Source: Rheinheimera sp.
GTDB lineage: Bacteria > Pseudomonadota > Gammaproteobacteria > Enterobacterales > Alteromonadaceae
NCBI RefSeq assembly: GCF_030690345.1
Contig: NZ_JAUYGV010000009.1
Span: 186,001-250,000, forward strand
Length of the DNA stretch: 64,000 nt
Direction of reading: 5' to 3'
The position numbers and the translations under genes are program-made. Positions within the stretch are counted from its first letter, which is position 1; every line of letters starts with the position of its first letter. The notes beneath the pieces were generated by a model. That model saw only the letters and a program-made list of their open reading frames with translations, ran no database searches and was not told the origin of the DNA. Shown piece by piece: positions 8,207-16,915 of this stretch.

Positions 8207-8222
8207 CTGTATATCCATACAT
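8207..8222 (+). promoter_or_regulatory. LexA (SOS) box of umuDC
   Basis: CTGTATATCCATACAT matches the CTG-N10-CAG consensus in all but the final base and is strongly alternating AT in the core. It lies 13 bases upstream of the umuD ATG at 8236. The earlier in-frame ATG at 8221 falls inside the box, which argues against its use. Confidence 0.8.
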
Positions 8223-8235
8223 GCAAGAGGTGGGT

Positions 8236-8667
8236 ATGTCAGCAGTATTTATTGGTAATGCCGATTCGTGGCCGAAACAGCAAATTCCTTTCTATAGCGA
8301 CCCGGTAAAAGCGGGCTTTCCGTCACCAGCACAAGACTATGTCGAGCGCACGCTGGATTTAAACGAGCTATGTATTCGCCATCCTAACGCCACGTTTTTT
8401 GTCCGGGTTGAGGGAGATTCGATGATAGAGGCCGGTATTTATGACGGTGACGTATTGGTTGTAGACCGCTCGGTAGATGCCGATCATGGCGATATAGTGG
8501 TAGCGGCAGTGGGTAGTGAATTTACCGTGAAAGAGCTCTGCACCCGTCCTGCACTGTGTTTGTTACCCCGTAATCCGGCTTATAAACCTATACGGCCGCG
8601 CAATGGTGAAGAGCTCAATATTTTTGGTGTAGTGACGAACATTATTCGGCAAATGAAGCGCAAATGA
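8236..8667 (+). CDS. umuD: UmuD, SOS mutagenesis protein / autoprotease subunit of DNA polymerase V
   Basis: S24-family protein of 143 residues that is self-cleaved with RecA help to give UmuD', the accessory subunit of translesion polymerase V. The Ala-Gly cleavage site is in VKAGFPSPAQDY, the catalytic serine in VEGDSMIEAG and the catalytic lysine in FTVKEL. ATG 8236 is chosen because AAGAGGT lies 5-11 bases upstream; the ATG at 8221 lies inside the LexA box. Its stop overlaps the umuC start (ATGA). Confidence 0.93.
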   Translation: MSAVFIGNADSWPKQQIPFYSDPVKAGFPSPAQDYVERTLDLNELCIRHPNATFFVRVEGDSMIEAGIYDGDVLVVDRSVDADHGDIVVAAVGSEFTVKELCTRPALCLLPRNPAYKPIRPRNGEELNIFGVVTNIIRQMKRK

Positions 8668-9941
8668 CAACACCCATATTTGCGCTGGTGGATTGCAATA
8701 ACTTTTACGCCAGCTGTGAAAAGCTATTTCGGCCTGATTTAACAGATAAGCCGGTGGTGGTTCTGTCTAACAACGATGGCTGCGTGGTGGCCCGCTCCAA
8801 AGAAGCCAAAAAGCTCGGCATTAAAATGGGCGTGCCGGTGTTTCAGGTGCGCGACCTGATACAAAAACAGGGTGTGGTGGCCTTCTCGTCCAACTATGCG
8901 CTGTATGCCGATATGTCACAGCGGGTAATGAGCACACTGGAAAGCCTGGCTCCCAGAGTGGAAGTGTATTCTATCGACGAGTCTTTTCTGGATTTAACCG
9001 GCATGGCATTCAGCCAAAGCCTGACCGACTTTGGCTTGCAGGTGCGTAAGGTTGTAAGCAAGTGGACAGGCATTACCGTCTGCGTTGGTATAGCACCAAC
9101 CAAAACACTGGCAAAACTGGCTAACCATGCCGCCAAAACCTGGCATCGCACAGGTGGCGTAGTCGATTTAACCGATAAAGCGCGCCAGCGTAAGTTACTG
9201 GCCCTACTACCGGTTGATGAAGTATGGGGCATTGGTGGCAAGCTGACCAAACGCTTACAGCAACTCGGCATTACTACCGCACTGCAACTAGCCGATGCAG
9301 ACCCTGAGTATATGCGTCAGCAATTCTCGGTGGTGGTTGAGCGCACGGTAAGAGAACTTAATGGTGAGAGTTGTATCGCACTGGAAGAAATGGCTCCCAC
9401 TAAAAAGCAGATTGTTAGTAGCCGCGCCTTTGGCGAACGTATTACCGATAAACAGCCAATGCGTGAGGCAATAAGCGAATACATCAGCCGGGCTTGCAAA
9501 AAGCTGCGCCAGGAGCAGCAAACTGCAAAACATCTTACGGTATTTCTGCGCACCAGCCCGTTTAGCGACAAAGATGCGCCCTATAGCGCCGGCAAAAGCA
9601 TCGAACTTGATACGCCCAGTAGCGATACCCGAATTTTTCTTACTCACGCAATGAAGCTGCTGGATGGCTTATGGTTAAACGGTTACCGCTACGCTAAAGC
9701 CGGTGTCATGCTAGCTGATTTCTACGACCCCGGCGTATACCAGCCTGGCCTGTTTGATGAACCTATTGTTCAAAAAGAGTCAAACCAAGCGCTTATGCAA
9801 CTGATGGATACCCTAAACGCGAAACACGCTAAAACTCTGTGGTTTGCCAGCCAAGGTACCAAACAGGAATGGGGTATGAAACGTGAATTGCTGTCTCCGG
9901 CTTATACTACGGACTGGCTACAGCTCCCGGTCGTTAAATGA
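8664..9941 (+). CDS. umuC: UmuC, catalytic subunit of DNA polymerase V
   Basis: Y-family translesion polymerase of 425 residues, full family length. The catalytic palm motifs are FALVDCNNFYASCE at the N terminus and YSIDESFLDL around residues 100-110. A helix-hairpin-helix region (VDEVWGIGGKLTKRLQQLGI) and the little-finger domain follow, then a C-terminal UmuC-specific tail. It works with UmuD' and RecA at stalled replication forks. It is translationally coupled to umuD and SOS-controlled. Position in a mobile island is common for umuDC/rulAB homologues and gives inducible mutagenesis to the host. Confidence 0.95.
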   Translation: MTTPIFALVDCNNFYASCEKLFRPDLTDKPVVVLSNNDGCVVARSKEAKKLGIKMGVPVFQVRDLIQKQGVVAFSSNYALYADMSQRVMSTLESLAPRVEVYSIDESFLDLTGMAFSQSLTDFGLQVRKVVSKWTGITVCVGIAPTKTLAKLANHAAKTWHRTGGVVDLTDKARQRKLLALLPVDEVWGIGGKLTKRLQQLGITTALQLADADPEYMRQQFSVVVERTVRELNGESCIALEEMAPTKKQIVSSRAFGERITDKQPMREAISEYISRACKKLRQEQQTAKHLTVFLRTSPFSDKDAPYSAGKSIELDTPSSDTRIFLTHAMKLLDGLWLNGYRYAKAGVMLADFYDPGVYQPGLFDEPIVQKESNQALMQLMDTLNAKHAKTLWFASQGTKQEWGMKRELLSPAYTTDWLQLPVVK

Positions 9942-10083
9942 TGCTATTTAACAGCATACAATGACTCTCCACTATCGAAATCGCTCAAATCTAAGTACTC
10001 AATTAGTGCCGCCTAATACGTTTCACATACCCGCTTTTAAAAACAATACGTTGAGCTTTCGTTTATTGAGCTCGGCATGGGCG

Positions 10084-10608
10084 TCATGAGTCCAGCCTCA
10101 CATCGTTATCAATGTTGAAAACCATGTCATGACAAAATTGTATGACAGGATGAGAGTGATCATCAAACCCCAAAATATCTTGTTGTTTCAGTAGGTAACG
10201 ACACATCATGTACAGCAACCTGTTGCCGTACACAAACTGAAGCTCTTGTAGAAAGCCATTATCTTTATGATAACAAAGCAAGGCTGCCACACCGATAAAA
10301 AGATACTCAAAGCTTTTTTCTGCACATACTACCCTCGCGCTCAACTCATATTCTGTCGCTAAACTGTACCCAAACAGCAACGTTGCAGGGATGCAACCTT
10401 TATGTGATAGGACCTGGCAAATCGCTTGCTCCTCTACCGTGTAAATCGGAACAAACTGATGAGAACATTTGTTCATGTAAGGGTAAATAAAGTTGTGGTG
10501 ATGCTTTGGATGCATCTCTGCTTCAGTGATGTCATCCATTTGAGCATCTGTCAAAAAGTGACCCAACCAAAAAAGTTGTGGGTTATACGCAATGCGAAAA
10601 TTTGACAT
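10084..10608 (-). CDS. Hypothetical protein, island cargo
   Basis: Soluble protein of 174 residues without signal peptide or membrane helix, rich in His, Cys and Tyr (for example MHPKHHHNFIYPYMNKCSH). The ATG at 10608 has GGAG seven bases upstream, which supports translation. I do not recognise a family. Seven His and Cys residues within about residues 32-65 could bind a metal, but no spaced motif is convincing. It is divergent from the small regulator gene at 10740. Confidence 0.6.
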   Translation of the reverse strand: MSNFRIAYNPQLFWLGHFLTDAQMDDITEAEMHPKHHHNFIYPYMNKCSHQFVPIYTVEEQAICQVLSHKGCIPATLLFGYSLATEYELSARVVCAEKSFEYLFIGVAALLCYHKDNGFLQELQFVYGNRLLYMMCRYLLKQQDILGFDDHSHPVIQFCHDMVFNIDNDVRLDS

Positions 10609-10689
10609 AATGAGCTCCGCGAATTTCGATTTTTTTCAACACTCGCCAATAAAATTTGAACAATGGATAAACCAGATTATTGCGATTCT

Positions 10690-10717
10690 TTGTCAGCATC
10701 ATGATTCCGTGTATGAT
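10690..10717 (+). promoter_or_regulatory. Sigma-70-type promoter for the small HTH regulator
   Basis: TTGTCA (10690-10695) and TATGAT (10712-10717) are separated by 16 bases. Transcription would begin around 10724, upstream of AGGAG at 10728-10732 and the ATG at 10740. This supports the short version of the downstream gene. Confidence 0.5.
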
Positions 10718-10739
10718 GGCGAAATACAGGAGTAATGAC

Positions 10740-10973
10740 ATGATTCGCTTCCACTTGCGCCGTTGTATCGATGATTACGAATTTCGGACAGGCCAGCCGC
10801 TGACTCTTATCCAGCTCGCAGATGCAACAGGAGTACATCGTGCTACTCTGTCAAAAATGTTGCACGAGCGTGGCAGTAATCTGACGACAGATGTCATAGA
10901 CCGGCTGTGCATATTTTTCGACGTTCCAGTCCAGCAGCTGATGGAGCATGTTCCATCCGAGCAGGACCATTAA
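10740..10973 (+). CDS. Small Cro/C1-type helix-turn-helix regulator
   Basis: Protein of 77 residues made almost entirely of one XRE-type DNA-binding domain: LTLIQLADATGVHRATLSKMLHERGSN is the helix-turn-helix region (about residues 22-45), followed by DRLCIFFDVPVQQLMEHVP, the usual C-terminal helix of the fold. ATG 10740 is preferred over an upstream start at 10680 because AGGAG lies seven bases before it and a promoter overlaps the longer version. It probably represses its own or island promoters. Its 3' end overlaps the convergent gene at 10970 by four bases. Confidence 0.8.
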   Translation: MIRFHLRRCIDDYEFRTGQPLTLIQLADATGVHRATLSKMLHERGSNLTTDVIDRLCIFFDVPVQQLMEHVPSEQDH

Positions 10974-11266
10974 TCACACCAAGATCCAATACAGCGCTCC
11001 AGGTGATGTCGTAGCTCGTGAGCTATTTGCTCCGTTGAAAACGAATCCAATCGTTGTTCGCAACAAATAGCTTTCCCCATCCAGGAAACCAGCGCCTCCC
11101 GGTTATTTCTTTCATCACCTGAGCCGCAGGCCATAATCAACTGCCGCCCGCACGGATCGATATTCAATGCGATTAACAGCGACTCGACAACGTTCTGAAT
11201 ACGCCGCGAAAGTTTTTGACGTTGTTGCATGTTGATAAACATGCTCATGGTTGTAATTTCAGTCAT
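10970..11266 (-). CDS. Hypothetical small protein, convergent with HTH gene
   Basis: Protein of 98 residues, helical and rich in charged residues, with several cysteines (ACGSGDE, ICCEQ, CIGSWC). A GGAG ribosome site lies just upstream of ATG 11266. I do not recognise a family. The last four bases overlap the end of the convergent small regulator gene, so the two transcripts would share complementary 3' ends. Confidence 0.5.
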   Translation of the reverse strand: MTEITTMSMFINMQQRQKLSRRIQNVVESLLIALNIDPCGRQLIMACGSGDERNNREALVSWMGKAICCEQRLDSFSTEQIAHELRHHLERCIGSWCD

Positions 11267-11683
11267 TTGTGCGCTCCCCTCAGAGCCTTGTGCAAATGCA
11301 ATACCTTGATAAACAAGTACACCGCATCACGTGACGGTATCCCTAGCTCCTGCGAAAACCATACTATTCAAAGTGGTCGCGCCGGCATTTCGTCACAAAT
11401 GCAGATGATTGATTTGTTGTGTTGGGGGGGCTCTGGGTCTCATGAATAGCGCTCCTAGTGGTGCCATCCATGGCGTTCAATACTATTGGGTTTGAGGTCC
11501 CTTGGCGGGTCACCTCTTAATAAGAGTAGCTATAAATAGACATATGTCAATTTTAATCGACATAAATTCGCAAATTTTTAGTGCCTTGTGTCCTCTATCC
11601 CCGTTTGACGAATACAGAGCCCGACTGAGGTTTTTGTTAGAGAAGATTGTTCTGAATTCGGAAATGGTTGGAAAATTGAACGT
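11267..11683. other. Intergenic region with no credible gene
   Basis: About 417 bases between the helicase stop and the 98-residue gene's start. Short open frames exist but have poor composition and no good ribosome sites. Promoter activity for the leftward gene at 11266 would be expected here, but I could not define a convincing pair of hexamers. No repeat or terminator stands out. Confidence 0.4.
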
Positions 11684-13918
11684 TCAGGAGTCTTGGCGAT
11701 ACTGGTTCATGGAAAAACACAGCTTTTGTTGCATATCCGTATTTCGAGACTTTGAAAACTCCTTTTGCAGTGCATCGGACAACGTTCGTATGTCGCCGAT
11801 CAACGTGACTTCTTTTTGCGCGCGGGTGACGGCGGTGTAAAACATCGTGAGGTCAAGGTTGGGTGATTTATCCAATGGGATAATAACCCGGGAAAACTGT
11901 GAGCCCTGGCTTTTGTGAATAGTGATGGCATAGGCAAGCTTAAGGACGTCTATCATCTCTGCGGGTACTTCTCGTTCAATACCATCATCCCACAATATCC
12001 GACCAAAACTAGCATACTCTTCAGCCTCACCATCAGATACCATTACAAGTTCTTTGTAGGCGGTGGTGACCTGTCCGACTGAACCGTTCATCACATCCAA
12101 ATGATACAAGTTAGTGCAACACATAACTTTGTCACCGACCCGAAAATCAGTGTCGACATAGCGGTCAAAGTCCTCAACAAATATGCGCATTCTGGCACTG
12201 TTGTTATCTGCGGAACATAGCTCATTTACTGCATCTGCCATCTTGTTGGTCGGGCAGATGATTTGTGTGGTTTCTGGGGCCTCCAAGCGAAGCTGGGCAG
12301 CCAGCTTTTTAATGGGCGTAAACCCCATCGCTTCGATATGCATCACGTCTTGATGGTCTAACTTAGGCATCATTCCGTGACGAATACTGCCGGCAACACT
12401 TGGGATATTGGAATTTTCTCCCTGGCGGCGAACCTCAGTTAAAGTCACTTTCGGTATCTCGTCCAGCTCGACTAACTCATGAAACACAAGTCCAAAATCA
12501 ACAGGCGGTAGTTGACCAGTGTCTCCCAACATGATGATCCGAGTACCCTGCGGGATCACTCGGAGCAACCTATACATACTGGGCAAATCAACCATCGAGC
12601 TTTCATCAATTACGAAGGCTAGTTCCGTGTTTTCATACTTTTTGAAGTCGAAAACCCTCAGGAACCGGGCGATCGTAAATGACTCATAGCCTGTCGCCTC
12701 TGTCATTCGTTTGGCAGCCTTCCCCGCCAATGCTAACTGAATCGGGACAATGTGCATCTGCCTGAATACGTGATACAGAGCATCCAGAACAGTAGTTTTG
12801 CCGACCCCTGCGCCACCATTAATAATAAAGAAATTATGGCGGGCAGCCCTTGTGACAGCTTCATGCTGCAAGGAAGTCAACCGGAATCCTTTGGTCTGCT
12901 CATAATCACAAATGGTCTCTGAAATTTGCTCGTTGGTCATAACTAGTTGCACTGGAATGCTTACTAACTGAGCAATCCGCTCTGCAACAGCAGACTCCAT
13001 TACAAAGGCACCGTTACTTTGATAACGTCCCTCAGCTAACAACACATAATTTTCACTCGTATAACCAGCCTGCAAGGCCTGCGAAGCCAGTGCATGGCCA
13101 TCGCATGGCTTCCCACTGAAGGTTGATAGTAATTTGGTTAAAGGCTCGAAGAGTTCATTATGAGTTGCAACAGTACTACCTCTATTCAGAATATCGTAAA
13201 GAGCTTCCTCTACAGCCGCAGCCAATCGAATTGGAGAGTCCAAAGCATGCCCTAGCTTCGTGGCCAGCTTGTCACATTCACGGAATGACAACCCGAATGC
13301 CAAAAGTCTGTAAGGATCTTCCCGTAATTTTGACGCGGTATCCTTCAGATAGAAGCCTGATACCCGAAAAGATATCGAAACACCAAGCCCCAATTCCAAA
13401 TTACAGTAACGCATTGCGTCGATGTTGACGTAATTGCGCCAAGCATCCACTGCATTTTGAGCTGTATCAGGGGACAATTTCTGAACCAACGTTTTATGGT
13501 CCCCCTTGTCTAACAAATCATACAGCTCCTCGCCAAAAAACGCCCAAAGCTTCTCAGCCTTCACAGGACCAATGCCTTTGAAAAGGCTGCTTCCTCCCAA
13601 GAGTTCAACAATTAACTGACCCGCAGGACGCACAACTTCGACTGTGTCGGTAGTGACAATAAAGCGCTCAAAACCCTCTATCATAGGGATCAATAGCTTA
13701 GTGTTAGGCAGGACGTCCAGCAACATTCCCTTTTTGAATGCAGGAATTACGGATGTGCAATCAACGTCTTCAATACGAACGATGTAATGCTGCCGGGAAT
13801 TCACTTTCCGAAACGTATCAGGGTCAACTTCCACACCATTGAATACAACACCATGCCGGCTCTGGTATGCACTACGGGTAACTCGCAAAGTAACGTAACG
13901 GGTATTTAACTCTGTCAT
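11684..13918 (-). CDS. RecD2-like helicase, last gene of the recombinase operon
   Basis: Superfamily 1B DNA helicase of 744 residues. The N-terminal third resembles RecD2, including a helix-hairpin-helix segment GSSLFKGIGPVKAEKLWAFF. The motor has Walker A GGAGVGKT (about residue 365), Walker B VIDESSM, motif III LGDTGQLPPVDFG, and the C-terminal motifs ITIHKSQGSQFSRV and YTAVTRAQKEV. RecD2-type helicases unwind 5' to 3'. The start overlaps the stop of the upstream coiled-coil gene by four bases, so it is translationally coupled to the recombinase operon. A role in processing or replicating the excised element is inferred; a defence function cannot be excluded. Confidence 0.85.
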   Translation of the reverse strand: MTELNTRYVTLRVTRSAYQSRHGVVFNGVEVDPDTFRKVNSRQHYIVRIEDVDCTSVIPAFKKGMLLDVLPNTKLLIPMIEGFERFIVTTDTVEVVRPAGQLIVELLGGSSLFKGIGPVKAEKLWAFFGEELYDLLDKGDHKTLVQKLSPDTAQNAVDAWRNYVNIDAMRYCNLELGLGVSISFRVSGFYLKDTASKLREDPYRLLAFGLSFRECDKLATKLGHALDSPIRLAAAVEEALYDILNRGSTVATHNELFEPLTKLLSTFSGKPCDGHALASQALQAGYTSENYVLLAEGRYQSNGAFVMESAVAERIAQLVSIPVQLVMTNEQISETICDYEQTKGFRLTSLQHEAVTRAARHNFFIINGGAGVGKTTVLDALYHVFRQMHIVPIQLALAGKAAKRMTEATGYESFTIARFLRVFDFKKYENTELAFVIDESSMVDLPSMYRLLRVIPQGTRIIMLGDTGQLPPVDFGLVFHELVELDEIPKVTLTEVRRQGENSNIPSVAGSIRHGMMPKLDHQDVMHIEAMGFTPIKKLAAQLRLEAPETTQIICPTNKMADAVNELCSADNNSARMRIFVEDFDRYVDTDFRVGDKVMCCTNLYHLDVMNGSVGQVTTAYKELVMVSDGEAEEYASFGRILWDDGIEREVPAEMIDVLKLAYAITIHKSQGSQFSRVIIPLDKSPNLDLTMFYTAVTRAQKEVTLIGDIRTLSDALQKEFSKSRNTDMQQKLCFSMNQYRQDS

Positions 13919-14433
13919 CTTAAAAGTCGCCCAGATTGAGCCAGATGACGCTCGCGAACATTTGACCTTTCTATCTCCTGTTTGGCAGCCCTGATTTCTG
14001 CTTTTAGCCCATCAATTTCTGCGGACAACTCCGCAACTTGTGTTTGGAGATGCTTAATTTGTAAATTTTTTTCTCGGATCTCTTTATCAGTGATCGAGTA
14101 GCGAATACCTTTGGAACTATCGGAAGTATTGTTCTTTTCTCGAGTCTGATATGGAAGTTCCACAATCATCTTTTTCGCGAACAACGTTTCGGCTTTGATG
14201 AGTATATAACGCTTAATGTGCTCATTTTGATAGAGGCTGGAACGAGAGATACTCAATTCCTTTGCCAGTGCAGACAGATCGATTGCACCGCTATCAATGT
14301 AGTCCAACCAAGCCTCGTCATCTAACTGCCCTAATAGATCCGCCAATTTGGTCAGATTGGCTTTTGCAGCAGGATGCATCCTATCCAGGTTAAAACCCGA
14401 CAATTCAATTTCAACATCAAAACCGGCTGTCAT
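13915..14433 (-). CDS. HTH/coiled-coil accessory protein of the recombinase operon
   Basis: Protein of 172 residues. The middle contains a helix-turn-helix-like segment LSALAKELSISRSSLYQNEHIKRYI, and the C-terminal part (about 110-165) is a long coiled coil built on the KEIREKNLQIKHLQTQVAEL pattern. It resembles in layout the small proteins that accompany multi-recombinase elements (the TnpC/GinD type). Overlaps of four bases with both neighbouring genes show tight translational coupling. No family is recognised with certainty; a DNA-binding recombination helper is the likeliest role. Confidence 0.6.
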   Translation of the reverse strand: MTAGFDVEIELSGFNLDRMHPAAKANLTKLADLLGQLDDEAWLDYIDSGAIDLSALAKELSISRSSLYQNEHIKRYILIKAETLFAKKMIVELPYQTREKNNTSDSSKGIRYSITDKEIREKNLQIKHLQTQVAELSAEIDGLKAEIRAAKQEIERSNVRERHLAQSGRLLR

Positions 14434-14846
14434 TTTTTATTGCCTTTACGAGCAGTGGTCTTCATTGAATCCGGAAGTGGAGCGTTAAGTTGATCTACGG
14501 TGAGATTTGCATTTGTTGCGTTATATAACCAACGCACATACTTCTGATCGTATTCAGCAAGAGTCTCACTCAACCTCTTACACTCTTCTTCCTTTTTTGC
14601 AAGCTTGGCTTTCAACTCTTCAAGTTTTTGCTCAGCTGTCACGATCGTCTTTTTTGTACCATTGATACTTTGGTACGTTTCTGCGATCTGTTCTCGTGCG
14701 GACAGAGCCTGTCGAGTAAACCCCGTGGCATCCTCTAATTGTGCCCATGTCACTTTGCCATTTGTGGCTCGCGATGCCAGAAGAACAATAAGATCGCAGA
14801 TCTCCTTTTCACGTTCTGGCGTGATACGTGCTTGTTTGTCTCTCAT
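14430..14846 (-). CDS. GinD-like small HTH/coiled-coil protein
   Basis: Protein of 138 residues with an N-terminal helical domain including WAQLEDATGFTRQALSAREQI, compatible with a helix-turn-helix, then a coiled coil (TAEQKLEELKAKLAKKEEE) and a basic tail ending ARKGNKK. It sits directly after the third recombinase and overlaps both neighbours by four bases. Position, size and composition match the small fourth gene, ginD, of GInt elements, which is reported as essential for integration and excision. The assignment rests on context and architecture. Confidence 0.6.
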   Translation of the reverse strand: MRDKQARITPEREKEICDLIVLLASRATNGKVTWAQLEDATGFTRQALSAREQIAETYQSINGTKKTIVTAEQKLEELKAKLAKKEEECKRLSETLAEYDQKYVRWLYNATNANLTVDQLNAPLPDSMKTTARKGNKK

Positions 14847-16915
14847 ATCGCCCTACACCCAATAATCCCGTCAGGAAATATTTGTACTCGTTCACCCACA
14901 GCTACCGATCCGTCAGCCTCGATGGCCAGTGCAACCTCACACCCGAGTAGTAGCTCTTCATGAGACTTAAGCCAATTGTTTGAGCCGTGAAACTCTTTGG
15001 CAACAGCCTCTTTGGCGGCTGCAACATGTTGGATTTGTTGGTCGCGAATACGCACAACTTCTGCTATTTCACGCTGATTTCCTTTCACTCGGAAATACTC
15101 CGCGCAGCCTCGCAGGCACGCGTAGTGTTTACCACATGGTGAATCATTGTAATCATGCCGGCACATACCAATAGCAGTGATCAGAGTCGTGGTCAGGTCA
15201 CCTAACGTGTCTAAAGCTTCATCTCTATCCACCATCGTAAATATGATTGCAGCTTCTTTAGCCTGCTCTTTCGAAATACCCGTCGAAGCAAGGATATCAT
15301 CAGCAGCATCCATCACTAGCTTGGTTTTGTTGGTATGGTCATAGGTCTCGTTATCTCCCATATATTTGCGACCAAAATACCTAGCAACTTCAATATCTGA
15401 AACGGTGTCGCACAATTCCAACATAGTGCTCAAGAAATGGCGGAACTGATGAGAAGTTAGCCGTACTGGCTGCCCCTCGAACATCATGTTTTTCCGTTCG
15501 AAAATGCTTTGCATGCCTAACTCAGGTCGTCCGGAGAGGTAATCAGTGAATTGCGTATGAGTAATTAATGTGAAGCTCCATTCTTCTGATCGTTTTACCG
15601 AATGATGGCGCTGAAATTGTGTGACAAACAGCATGTCTTCGAGGCGTTCAGCTGCAGTCAAATCCTTAACCTGTTGCCATAAATTCGATGCAGATTGTCG
15701 CGCCAAATGGTTCGTTTTTTGTCTGAGATCAAAGGGAGCAAACGCTAATGATTGAATCCCAGTTTTCTTATGGGCAAGCTTTTCCATTGGCACATCAAGC
15801 TTGCCAAGATAGGTCCCCATATTTGCCCGACTAGACCATTGCAGCTCACGCCACACATCTGTAACAAAGACCCGTGGCTCGTTGCTCAATAACGGAAAGA
15901 AGTCGATTTTAGCTTCTGGATCTGCCATGAGTTGACGGATAACCTCCCTTACAGGAGCGAGCAAGTCCAGAGCCGTCTTGAGTCCTTTTTGCAGAATAGT
16001 GACCATCGCGTCAGCAATGACCTTGGAGCTATAACCGCCCCCTTTTTTCGCCTTGTAACGAAGTTCATGAACTACAAAAACATCATCCAATCCAGTCAGG
16101 ACGTTGCGCTCTTCTATTTCACGCTCATAAAGACAACTCGTATCTAATGTCACTATTTCATCAAAACGAAGCCCGGTCGCGAACATAATTTCGGTCATGG
16201 CCTGAAATAGTGCATCATCCCCTTGCAGTTCAGTATTCGACAACGTGGCTACAGCAATCAGGCTAAGTTTGGTTGGCAGCTTTTTGGCTCGTTCATCAAT
16301 AGATGATTGATCGATTCGTGAGTCACTGTTGGTATGGGTTTCACTACGTTTCGCAGATTTTTTAAAAACAATTTTATGCTTCGCCAGCCCATGCTGATTA
16401 ATGAACTTGCAAATAACTTCCAATTTTTGACCAGTACGATAAAAGGTGCTGTCTTGAAGCCGCTCGCGCGCGTCCTTTTCCGCTAACTTAAATTGATGTG
16501 CTGAGAGGTCCGCAATAGTTAAGCCAGATTGGCTCAGTACATTGTCCAGATAACGATAAGAATTAACATATAACTGTAAGGAACCCACATCCTTCGGTGA
16601 TTCGATTTGCACCATAGTAACGTGGCATTTCGCTACATCAGAGAGACCAGAGTGATGAAATGGCTCCATCTCAGAGCGAGGAGTTTTAACATTTTTCCCT
16701 TTATTATTATCACGATTGAAGTAGATAAACTGCTCAAATCCCGCCTTTCGAGCTTGGGTGTTGCATATCCCTTTGACGTCCCAATAAATGTGTTCCCACT
16801 CCCAATTATTTTTATTTTTAAACGGGGAATTGTTTTTACAAAAGGAAATCAGCTTTTCAAGATTGGCGAGTTGATTGTCAGTCCGCCGCGGCATCAGTTC
16901 AATCACGTTGCTCAT
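14843..16915 (-). CDS. Large tyrosine recombinase (GinC-like) with Cys-rich tail
   Basis: Tyrosine-recombinase family protein of 690 residues, much longer than phage integrases. The first catalytic arginine is in ATGLRFDEIVTLD (about residue 247). The second box reads TSHQFRHFLST, and the nucleophilic tyrosine is probably in DNETYDH. The usual His/Trp before the tyrosine is replaced in ARYFGRKYMG. Downstream, MCRHDYNDSPCGKHYACLRGC forms a four-cysteine cluster like a zinc-binding motif. It overlaps genes on both sides by four bases. It should act with the other two recombinases on the element ends. Confidence 0.8.
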   Translation of the reverse strand: MSNVIELMPRRTDNQLANLEKLISFCKNNSPFKNKNNWEWEHIYWDVKGICNTQARKAGFEQFIYFNRDNNKGKNVKTPRSEMEPFHHSGLSDVAKCHVTMVQIESPKDVGSLQLYVNSYRYLDNVLSQSGLTIADLSAHQFKLAEKDARERLQDSTFYRTGQKLEVICKFINQHGLAKHKIVFKKSAKRSETHTNSDSRIDQSSIDERAKKLPTKLSLIAVATLSNTELQGDDALFQAMTEIMFATGLRFDEIVTLDTSCLYEREIEERNVLTGLDDVFVVHELRYKAKKGGGYSSKVIADAMVTILQKGLKTALDLLAPVREVIRQLMADPEAKIDFFPLLSNEPRVFVTDVWRELQWSSRANMGTYLGKLDVPMEKLAHKKTGIQSLAFAPFDLRQKTNHLARQSASNLWQQVKDLTAAERLEDMLFVTQFQRHHSVKRSEEWSFTLITHTQFTDYLSGRPELGMQSIFERKNMMFEGQPVRLTSHQFRHFLSTMLELCDTVSDIEVARYFGRKYMGDNETYDHTNKTKLVMDAADDILASTGISKEQAKEAAIIFTMVDRDEALDTLGDLTTTLITAIGMCRHDYNDSPCGKHYACLRGCAEYFRVKGNQREIAEVVRIRDQQIQHVAAAKEAVAKEFHGSNNWLKSHEELLLGCEVALAIEADGSVAVGERVQIFPDGIIGCRAI

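Noticed and set aside
8221-8235. Upstream ATG extending UmuD by five residues
   Set aside because: The codon lies within the LexA box and has no ribosome site, while ATG 8236 has AAGAGGT upstream.
11502-11840. Rightward frame of about 112 codons
   Set aside because: It overlaps the conserved 3' end of the helicase gene, lacks a ribosome site and has no recognisable features.
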